This document shows, one piece after another, positions 55,829-64,000 of a DNA stretch of 64,000 bases. A program made the translations under genes and the position numbers. Under the pieces are notes generated by a model. That model was not told where the DNA came from and did not search any database. It saw only the letters and a program-made list of their open reading frames with translations. The stretch is taken from contig NC_065575.1 of NCBI RefSeq assembly GCF_937616625.2, forward strand, positions 7,633,501-7,697,500, written 5' to 3'. This DNA is from Mercurialis annua (lineage: Eukaryota > Streptophyta > Magnoliopsida > Malpighiales > Euphorbiaceae). Within the stretch, counting starts at the first letter, position 1, and each line of letters starts with the position of its first letter.

Positions 55829-58800
55829 CTACCACAAGGAGTGGAAGGCAAAAGATTCCAAAACGGAATCAAAGAGGCATAACAAAATTATCCATACATC
55901 TAAAAACGTCATTATCCGAATAAGGGATGGCGGATGAAAAGCTGAAAAAAATTGCACCGCCTTACAAATACATGAATAAGCTAGCATTTCATGAGAAATC
56001 TCTACGTCATTGAAGACCCGATTGTTGCGAGCTTTCCACAAGTCCCAGATTCCCATAAACCAAATCATCCTCCAAAGTTCTTTGTGAGAAGAGTGGCAAA
56101 ATGAATTCCAAAGCTCAAAGAAGATATCGATCTTCGGAGGAGAGACCCAAACAATATTGCACTTTTCCAAGATAGAATTCCAGAACTTCCAAGCATAAGT
56201 ACATTGACAAAGAATGTGAATAGGAGTTTCTGTGTTGTTGCAAACCGAGCAACCAATCTCATCATACCTGAGAATACGTCTCGAGACTAGGGTAGCATTA
56301 CAGAAAATCCTATCTCTGATAACTAACCAGCAAAAGAATTTGATTCTTGGTGGGATATTCCATCTCCAAAAGCCAAAAGAAGTAAGACGACTCTGAACAA
56401 AAGCTGAGAATGGCTGACTGTTCTGCTGAAGGAGAAGAGAGACGTCCCTCGGTCTGAAACTTTTGCCATGCCAAAGAACTTCATCAGAGTTTGAGGATAG
56501 AGGAAGCAACTGGTCGGTTTCTTGAAGAATAGAGCAGAGTTGGTCTTGTTCGCCACATCTCAGTCTTCTTCTCCATAAGAAAACAGAGGCCTGATCAGGT
56601 ATTTCAGAACCCGAACTGAAACCTGACAACATATCATAAACTGAAGCTGATTTATTCATGGATAATGAGAAAAGCTGACTGAATCTAACCTCAAGAGCTG
56701 AATCTCCCAACCAAATATCACTCCAGAATCTCACTGATTTACCATTGCCCAGAATAACCGAAATATGCTGTTTAAAAAGCATCCACAGCTGATTGTTTAA
56801 AATGCATGTCTTGTGAATTGCTTTCCGAAGGTGAGACAAGTTTCGGACGTTGCAAGTCTCTAAATCGTGCCAGGAAGATATAGAACAACTCGTAGTAATC
56901 ACAAAAAACCAGAGCGAAGTGTTATCAGATCGAAGTTTCCACAACCATTTGCAAAGAAGATTTTGATTTTGAACTTTGAATGGAATCAAATTAAGACCAC
57001 CTTTATCATAGGGAAGACAAACATTATCCCATGAAACCTTGCAAATACTGTTACTTTCTACGTTACCACTCCAAAGGAAGCGTTTCACATATCTATCAAG
57101 CACTGAAATAATTGCCTGAGGAATAGAAAAAGAGCCCATGTAATAAACCGGGAGACTGTTCAGGACTGATCTGATAAGAATAAGTCTTCCTGCAGGGGAG
57201 AGTAAATTACCCTTCCAGAGAGCAAGCTGATCCGTAAAATTTGAGACCACCGGCTGCCATAAATTAGCACGGATCGGTTTGGTAGAAAGAGGTAGACCGA
57301 GATAGGTGATGGGAAAACTTGCTATCGGGCAGCTCAGAATATTAGAAGCCGCAGACAGAGAATCATCATCTGCATTGACCCCTAAAATAGAACTTTTTTG
57401 ATAATTAATAGCCAAGCCGGACACCAATTCGAAGCAACGAAGGATCCGAAGTAGATTTTTAATCATATCCAAGTCTTGAGGAATGAAAAGCAACGTGTCA
57501 TCTGCAAATTGAAGAATAGATATAGGTTCAGAATAACCATCTATTCTAATCCCCTCCAAAAGATGATCAGTAACAGCTTTACTAATCAAAGCTTTCAAAC
57601 CTTCGACTGCGAGAACGAATAACATTGGTGAAAGAGGGCCCCCCTGTCTAACCCCTTTTCCCATAGTAAAATTCTTGGATGGACTTCCATTGACAAGAAC
57701 CGATAGCTGCGAAGAATCAAAAAAAGTTGAAATCCAATTTCTCCAAGTTTCATTAAAACCCATTCTATTCAACATTTTCAGAATGAAAGCCCAAGAAATA
57801 CAATCAAAAGCTTTTCGAAAGTCGAGCTTAATAACAAAAAGTTTCTCTTTGCGTCTAGAGGCAATGTGCAGAATCTCTGAGGCAATCATATGGCAATCGT
57901 GAATATTTCGACCCTTGATAAAGCCAAATTGATTTTCTGAGATAATATCAGGAAGAATAGCAGATAAACGATTTGCCAAAACCTTAGAAAGAAGTTTAAA
58001 AACTCCATTAATCAAGCTAATAGGTCTGAAGTCCGAGAGGTTAATGGCACCTTTGATTTTAGGAATCAAGACAAGAAAGGCAGTATTAATACCTGGAGGG
58101 AATTTACCCGTAGAGTGGAAGGTAGCAAAGAGATTCAGGAAATCATGCTTCATAATAGGCCATGCTTTCTTGTAGAAGAAATAATTAAAACCATCAGGAC
58201 CCGGAGCCTTATTGTCATCGCAACTCATAAGCGTATTCAAAATCTCATCCTCATTGAAGAAACTAGTTAAAGCCGAAGACTGGGATGCAGAAATCTGCTT
58301 TACCTCTAAAGACTCTAACGAAAAAGGAACCTCCACATTACTCTTGTAAAGCCTCTGAAAGAAAAGAGCAACCTGCTGTTTTATATCATTTGGCAATGAA
58401 TACAGGCTGCCATCAACTGAAATTTCTGTCATAAGGTTTGTTCTAGAATGAACAGATGCTATAGAATGAAAAAATTTTGTATTTCTGTCCCCTAGCAAAT
58501 TCCATTTCACTCTCGATTTTTGGTGCCACAAAGATTCAAGTTGTTTAGAATAACGGAAGCTGTCAGATTGAAGAGAAGATAAAATTTCTTTTTCTGTATC
58601 TGAAAGATCTTGGAATTCCGAGGAAGCTTCCAAAGAGTGAATCGCTTGAAGTGTTGAATCTAGTTTATGGTTGAGGTTACCAAAAACATTAAAGTTCCAA
58701 TCCTTGATACAGGCTCTTAGCGAACGAAGTTTGCTTACGAAGTCCAGCTGATCTGTGACTGAAAACCAAGATTCTGAAACAAACGAATTGAAGTCTTTAT

Positions 58801-59551
58801 GCTCCCACCAAGCATTAATAGACTTAAAAGGTTTGGGACCCCAATCTGTAACCACCTGAGAGCGAAAAAGCAACGGAATATGATCTGAAAAGTTTCTTGG
58901 AAGCGCAGAGAGGAAGCTATTCGGCCAAGCTGAAATAATACCATCTGTAACGAAGCATCTATCCAATTTAGATTTGGAAATAGAATTTACCCACGTAAAA
59001 AATCTACCTTGAAGTGGAGATTCGATGAGGTTAGAGTCATTAATAAAATCTGAGAAGAGACGCATTGAAGAAGAAAAGGAGTTGCAGTGTAAACGATCTG
59101 AAGGCTTCAGAATCTCGTTAAAATCTCCAATGAGAATGCAAGTTCTGTCCCCCGAAAATTCAGACCTTAAAAGATTCCATAGAACAGCTCTCTCACTAGA
59201 ACAACAGCTAGCATAAACACATATGATTCTAAAAGGAACTGAATTCCACACACAGTCTAGAGAAATCCAGTTTTTAGACATTGAATTCAAGACAGGAGAG
59301 AGCAAGTTTTTGTTCCATATACAAACAATGCCTCCAGAAGCACCCGAGGACGGAGAAAAGCAGTAGTCAAAATCCAGAGATGGCCAAAGACGACAAACAA
59401 GAAAATCATCAATAGTATCTTTTTTTGATTCAATGAGACAAAGAAGAGATAAAGAATTATTCCTCACCAGAGAGCGGATAATGCGTTGTTTTCTAGAGAA
59501 GGATAAACCTCCGCGGCAATTCCATGAGATACAGTTAAAAGAACTTGACAT
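55829..59551 (-). CDS. LINE ORF2: endonuclease, reverse transcriptase, zinc ribbon, 1240 aa
   Basis: An uninterrupted 1240-codon frame. Residues 1-235 form an APE-type endonuclease (WNCRG, GDFNE near 142, SDHIPLLF near 222). The reverse transcriptase covers about 440-760 (NKAPGPDGF, PISLINGVFKLLSKVLANR, KLDFRKAFD near 579, GVRQGGPLSP, catalytic FADD near 682). The C-terminal zinc-ribbon domain typical of plant LINEs (zf-RVT) lies around 1050-1130 (CSVCNNTETPIHILCQC). All key residues I can check are present, and no frameshift or stop occurs over 3.7 kb. The protein nicks the target and copies its own RNA there. Length and layout fit complete plant L1-type ORF2 proteins, so this copy may have been active recently, though ORF1 is missing. 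Confidence 0.95.
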   Translation of the reverse strand: MSSSFNCISWNCRGGLSFSRKQRIIRSLVRNNSLSLLCLIESKKDTIDDFLVCRLWPSLDFDYCFSPSSGASGGIVCIWNKNLLSPVLNSMSKNWISLDCVWNSVPFRIICVYASCCSSERAVLWNLLRSEFSGDRTCILIGDFNEILKPSDRLHCNSFSSSMRLFSDFINDSNLIESPLQGRFFTWVNSISKSKLDRCFVTDGIISAWPNSFLSALPRNFSDHIPLLFRSQVVTDWGPKPFKSINAWWEHKDFNSFVSESWFSVTDQLDFVSKLRSLRACIKDWNFNVFGNLNHKLDSTLQAIHSLEASSEFQDLSDTEKEILSSLQSDSFRYSKQLESLWHQKSRVKWNLLGDRNTKFFHSIASVHSRTNLMTEISVDGSLYSLPNDIKQQVALFFQRLYKSNVEVPFSLESLEVKQISASQSSALTSFFNEDEILNTLMSCDDNKAPGPDGFNYFFYKKAWPIMKHDFLNLFATFHSTGKFPPGINTAFLVLIPKIKGAINLSDFRPISLINGVFKLLSKVLANRLSAILPDIISENQFGFIKGRNIHDCHMIASEILHIASRRKEKLFVIKLDFRKAFDCISWAFILKMLNRMGFNETWRNWISTFFDSSQLSVLVNGSPSKNFTMGKGVRQGGPLSPMLFVLAVEGLKALISKAVTDHLLEGIRIDGYSEPISILQFADDTLLFIPQDLDMIKNLLRILRCFELVSGLAINYQKSSILGVNADDDSLSAASNILSCPIASFPITYLGLPLSTKPIRANLWQPVVSNFTDQLALWKGNLLSPAGRLILIRSVLNSLPVYYMGSFSIPQAIISVLDRYVKRFLWSGNVESNSICKVSWDNVCLPYDKGGLNLIPFKVQNQNLLCKWLWKLRSDNTSLWFFVITTSCSISSWHDLETCNVRNLSHLRKAIHKTCILNNQLWMLFKQHISVILGNGKSVRFWSDIWLGDSALEVRFSQLFSLSMNKSASVYDMLSGFSSGSEIPDQASVFLWRRRLRCGEQDQLCSILQETDQLLPLSSNSDEVLWHGKSFRPRDVSLLLQQNSQPFSAFVQSRLTSFGFWRWNIPPRIKFFCWLVIRDRIFCNATLVSRRILRYDEIGCSVCNNTETPIHILCQCTYAWKFWNSILEKCNIVWVSPPKIDIFFELWNSFCHSSHKELWRMIWFMGIWDLWKARNNRVFNDVEISHEMLAYSCICKAVQFFSAFHPPSLIRIMTFLDVWIILLCLFDSVLESFAFHSLW

Positions 59552-59766
59552 AAAACTGAATTAAACCTTGATTGAGAATTAAAAAAAACTCAAGCTGATA
59601 TCTCCTGTTCCTTGAAGAATCTGTCATACAAAAAAGATGTGATTTTAGATTTCTGAGAAGATGGAAAAAGCCCCATGTTGACTCCTATATTCCATGTTTT
59701 TTCTAACTCGTCTGATGTTCTTGTTCTCTCACGATCTTTCTCATAAACCTCCAGGAAATTGTTGTT

Positions 59767-60042
59767 TCATAGCTTGATATGGTCTGATCTCAGGGATGAA
59801 GAGTCAGCTGAAAAAGAAGAGTCTAGCGAGTTTAAACTTCCACGAGCAGCTAAGGATTTGTGTTTCCTACGTTGTGTAATACCCGGGTGATTTAAAGCAG
59901 GAAAGTCAATCTCAGCTGATTCATGAATTATAGAATCTGAAGGTACTAACTGTTGCAACTCTTGAGCCTTTGGAAAGAGAAATATTTGTAAGAAAAATTT
60001 ATTCCACAACTTCAATTGAATTTTCCCAACACTATAAACCAT
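59767..60042 (-). pseudogene. Remnant of LINE ORF1 C-terminus
   Basis: The minus-strand frame ends KSLAARGSLNSLDSSFSADS... with a stop at 59767. The last 70 or so residues look protein-like (Ser-rich); the first 20 look like AT-rich non-coding DNA. No gag-like or zinc-knuckle part survives. It is followed by about 215 bp of inter-ORF sequence before ORF2. Confidence 0.5.
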
Positions 60043-60059
60043 ACTTTATTAGTATCTTT

Positions 60060-61463
60060 TTAGAATTAAAATGTGTGCTAAATATGGTGTTTTTAATTTT
60101 AATCGGTGCTAGCAGACAGTTACAAACGTTAAAATATTAAAAAGGGAATTTAAATTAAATATTATATTATATTAAATTAAAATTAAAGTTTAAATTCATT
60201 AATATATATATGTACCAAGCATTATAACATTCTTCTCATGTTTTTTTTGAATCGTTGCATAATCATCTTATCGGCGATGCTTACAATATATTTTTTCAAA
60301 TATAAGTTACCAAACAACAATTTAAGTGTACTTCATTAGTTAAAGTTAAAGTATTTAGCCTCTATTAGTAGTACATTGTTATATTAAGCTAGACATGAGT
60401 ATATGGGCGATACATATGACTTCGAATAATAAAGGAACTTTAATATAAATTTTGTTTATTCATAAAAAAGAATATTAACTTTATTTGACATGTCATTTAT
60501 GACGGAACCAGAATAACGTGAGAGGTCTAAGATTTATTAATTTTATTTTATAATTCTTTTCCTTCATTTTTTATAGAATACCATACATTAAATTCTAAAT
60601 TGCATATATTTTTTGCTATCTATTTTTCATATTATGATATTTTTTATAATTGAACTGTACCATATTTAAAAAAATCGGACTGGCTTCGTCATTGATATAG
60701 GAACAGAGTCGATAATTATATAAACATCATTTAGTGCATGAAAATTTAGTTAATTAAATAACATTATTTTAAAAAATAATTCATAAAAACAAACCATTAT
60801 TTTAATAATATTATTGCAAAAGTATTTATTTTATTCCATGCATGCTAAGTTGCTAACTACAAATTCAGTGGCGATTTAATCTGACAAAACTACTTAAAGT
60901 GTCCCACAAACCAACTGTTTATCAGTAAATAAATTCTCTGTTTAGTGCCTGCATGACAACTCAAATGCTTCCAAAATAAAATTCTATAGACAGAAAAGGA
61001 TGGCTTTGATTCATAGCAGGATTGAAAATTATGGTTAACTTGGTGTCTTCAGAACACACACAAAACACAAAATTGAATTCATAAACTTCTCAAATTCTGG
61101 TACCATGTTTCAGGCAAATTTTGTTTCTAGAGGCAGCATGTGCATTAATATATTTGGGTTTCACATTTATGTTGACTTTTTTTTTTCACAGGTAGAACTA
61201 CACTAAGTTAAGTGTCGTGTTAGCGGGAGTTTGCGGAATTATTCATTCTTTTTTTCACATATATGTCGACTTTACTATCACATTAATGTTTTACTTTTTT
61301 TTATTATTTTATTGACGGAACTCAAAATTTCAGTTGTATTTAGGTTGATTCTCAATTCTTTTTCAGAAAATTGATTTTTTTATTTATTGAACCGTTTACA
61401 TATTATAAAATATTACAAAACTAGTTTTCATTTCATATATGTTAAAAACATTCAGAAAAAAAG
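60060..61463. other. AT-rich intergenic DNA
   Basis: No gene, RNA or element recognised. Confidence 0.6.
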
Positions 61464-62270
61464 GAACAAAAAATTATTTTACCTCTCAACTTGTCACAAA
61501 GTATCAAAAAAGTCCAAAGTTGAAAAATCATATCATTTATATCATGTACTTGTCAAAACCAACTCGAAAATTTCCCATATGCTATCGTGACACCTTCATT
61601 GAAAAGTGGTTTCCTAATTAATCATAATTTATTCTAATTAATCATAATTGAATACTAACTAAACATAATTAAACTCTAATTAACTAGGGGTCTTTTTGAA
61701 CCTTTTAAAAAAAAATTAATATATCCTTCTTGTCGGAGAAAAAGAGTTGCTGCTCCTGTCTGTTCTTCCTCAAGAACAGACCCACAGGATTTGTTCTTGA
61801 GAAGAACAGGCCCACGGGGTTTGTAAAACAGACCCACCCCGTTTGTTCTTGAGAAAGAACAGACCCACAAGTCTTTTCTACTCCTCAAGGAGGAGCTGCT
61901 CCTTCTTAATAGAGCAACAGTTCCTCTTTTCAGGCTAAAGATTGATTCTTTTTTTAAAAAAAAAATTACTTTTTGCAAAAAATATAAATTATGGGTTAAT
62001 TTGATGTAAACTTTTAAATTAAAAAGAGTCAATATTTTAAAAAATTATTATGTATTAATTTAAAATGTTAAAAAATAGGAATATTTTAAATTTTTTCCAT
62101 TAAAAACCACCATCAAAATCGGAGAGGGTGTCTCACTCTCTTAGGTGAGAGTAGGGAGGAAGGTTTTGAGTCCGTTTTGACAAGTTAAGAATATTTTTTA
62201 TACTGATGTTCTACTTGTAACTTGTTTGATACTTCGTGCCAAGTTGAGGAGGTAAAATGATCTTTTGTTC
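61464..62270. mobile_element. Fold-back element with AGACCCAC hairpins
   Basis: About 807 bp. The left arm GAACAAAAAATTATTTTACC...CTCAACTTGTCACAAAGTATC pairs with the right arm GATACTTCGTGCCAAGTTGAGG...AAAATGATCTTTTGTTC; arms are about 100-130 bp. The centre (61750-61880) holds four units of the form TTCTTGAGAA-GAACAGACCCAC, the motif family of the element at 4817-6160. The flanks are A-rich and no clear duplication can be assigned. The minus-strand open frame 61676-62032 is an artefact of the repeat. Confidence 0.65.
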
Positions 62271-64000
62271 AAAAAATAAAAAAAAAAGGTACAAATTGAT
62301 CTCTATGGTCGGAATCCAGAAATATTTAGGCCGCTCTGGTGGATTGAGTCTCACTTAGTACAAAAATGACCTCATTATTAACTCCGATTGTTTCTTTAAT
62401 GTAAAAAGTACATATATGTCCTTGTGGTAAAAAAAAGAGAACATTTAACCCCTCGTAGTATAAAACGAGTACAACTTTTAAAAAAAATTAAGAGAATTAT
62501 TTTAATTGACTATGATTATTATAAAATTGTTCTAAATTAATGATTTTCTTTTTAGTTTAATAAAAGTTGCTTACTGACGTTGTCAAAAAATATTAGTTGG
62601 TTACTGACATTATCAAATTTTAAAATTCGTGTTATAATTGCAAATTAGGGTAAAGTTTGTGATTTACTTTTCAATTAATCCTAATTACAAAAAGGGATAT
62701 AACTTAATGATCTTTTTGTAATTCGCGAAAAGTTCAGTGACTTTTTTATAATAAAATTGAACTGAATCCGCCGCAGTGGCCTTCCGTTATAATAAAAGAT
62801 ATAATTTAGTGAATTTTTAACGTTTCAGTAACTATCAATAAATCCAGTGATCCAGAATATTTAATATCTCTAAAACCCTTTTATATAAGAAGGGTTAGTT
62901 AAAGAAAACTAAAATGTAAGGGAAAAATTATTTATATTTTAGAATTTATAAAGGTAACAGTCATTCGGTTGTAAACTTATAAAAATAACAGTAATTAACT
63001 CTATTTTGTATTGGCAAAATATATTTTTCAAATAATAACTATAGATTATTTGCCAATATTAAAATATTTATAAATCTGGTCTAGCATTTATATGAATTGT
63101 GCCAATTATGTCAACCTATCAATCAAAGAATCTTAACTAATAAAATAAAATACAATTTAACTTCTTAATTCATTTTTGTAATAAATCCAAATAATAATTT
63201 CTCAGGAAAAGTCAACGTAATTTTAAAAAATTATTTTTATTATCCATCTCTAATTTATACATCAGCAAGTGACACCATTTTTATAATTTATTAAAATTAT
63301 TGAATTAAGGATTATAGTAAAAATAAGATAAGAGATTAAACTGTATTTTCTCTGATTTATAATATTTATCGCATTTTGGTCCATAATATTTGTCATATTA
63401 GAGTTTCAAAAAAACATTAATTGCTATTTTTTTAAAATTATCCCCAATAATGAATAAATTAATAAGATTAAAAAAATTAGTTAAACATAAAATTAGTGGT
63501 AATGAATATGAATAATTTAGTAAAAATATATATAAATTAAGATATTTTATTAATTTTTTAATCTATGTAAAATGATTAAATGCGATAACTATTATAAACT
63601 GAAAGATGTATTTATTTTTATCAATAAAATTATAAAACTAAAAAAAAGGAATGTATCTAGCACGACTCATACAAACACCAGCAAATATTAATAAAATTTA
63701 ATACTCTCTCGTCTTACAAAAGATAGGCCAAAATCAATTTACATTGGAATTAAAAAAAGTTAAGTTAGTTTTTGTTCTTCCGTCTCATTTAAAAAGAGAC
63801 TTATCCGATTTTTATATGTTTCATTTAAAAGGCCATATTCTATTTTTTGTGCCAATTTATATTAAAACTCCATTCTCATCCTTTAAATTATTTCAATATG
63901 CATAGAATACAATTTAATTTACAATATATGTATTCTATTATTAAGTGAGATTACACTAACTAATAAGCGAAGACATGATAAAATAATATGGTGTTTTTTT
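62271..64000. other. AT-rich intergenic DNA
   Basis: No gene, RNA or element recognised to the end of the window. Confidence 0.6.

Larger units (their letters stand above)
55775..60042 (-). mobile_element. L1-like LINE, 5'-truncated
   Basis: ORF2 (55829-59551) is complete; downstream the minus strand ends in a run of AAT units and an A tail (about 55775-55810). Upstream only the end of an ORF1 remains (59767-59985). No flanking duplication could be identified, so the 5' edge near 60042 is approximate. Confidence 0.85.

Noticed and set aside
55760..60100. Target-site duplication for the LINE
   Set aside because: The sequence after the A tail (TGAAAGTGGAGTATT on the minus strand) does not recur at the 5' edge.

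Overview
The window is nuclear DNA of a eudicot plant. It is strongly AT-rich, has intron-containing genes with GT-AG junctions, and is filled with plant transposable elements (Athila-type Ty3/gypsy, copia-type LTRs, CACTA, Mutator-like fold-backs, an L1-like LINE and a tRNA-derived SINE). I cannot name the species from sequence alone.

Only two ordinary host genes are supported. Both are GH28 polygalacturonases on the minus strand, each with four exons. Gene 1 (6998-10149) codes for 396 residues and gene 2 (22235-24800) for 393. Exons 2, 3 and 4 are 290, 229 and 219 bp in both, so they are a tandem duplicate pair about 12 kb apart. Each has a signal peptide, all four GH28 motifs and a TATA box 80-90 bp upstream of the ATG. 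They resemble the exo-polygalacturonase group and should act on pectin in the cell wall.

Positions 1-25000 otherwise hold small non-autonomous elements. At least eight are fold-back elements with long terminal inverted repeats flanked by 8-9 bp direct repeats, the signature of Mutator-like elements; one lies inside intron 3 of gene 1. The largest (4817-6160) carries about twelve consecutive hairpins built on the CAGACCCACC/GGTGGGTCTG pair. Two SINE copies have long target-site duplications.

Positions 26039-49066 are a nest of LTR elements. A plus-strand Athila-type LTR (26039-30299) is split by two minus-strand solo LTRs, each with a perfect 5-bp duplication. Then comes the gag gene of an older gypsy element, split by a 16.3-kb Athila-type insertion (30740-47067, duplication CATGT). 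That insertion is rearranged: its gag-pol and extra ORF run on the minus strand, while both outer ends are plus-strand LTR ends, giving 2.58-kb inverted arms. Its right LTR also has a 1086-bp tandem duplication that doubles the TATA box. Pol has two frameshifts; the extra ORF is intact.

Positions 50274-54803 are a copia-like solo LTR (duplication CAATT) split by a 3'-truncated CACTA element that still codes for the transposase-associated domain. Positions 55775-60042 are a LINE with an uninterrupted 1240-codon ORF2 (endonuclease, reverse transcriptase, zinc ribbon) and only a scrap of ORF1. Positions 61464-62270 are another fold-back element that shares the AGACCCAC hairpin motif.

The most unusual signal is that four related but distinct LTRs carry a cluster of short CG-containing palindromes at the same place, about 220-250 bp from the LTR start, and the palindrome differs in each (TCCCGAACGGGA, CTTCTCGATCGAGAAG, GGTCACGATCGTG, GTCGCG-type).
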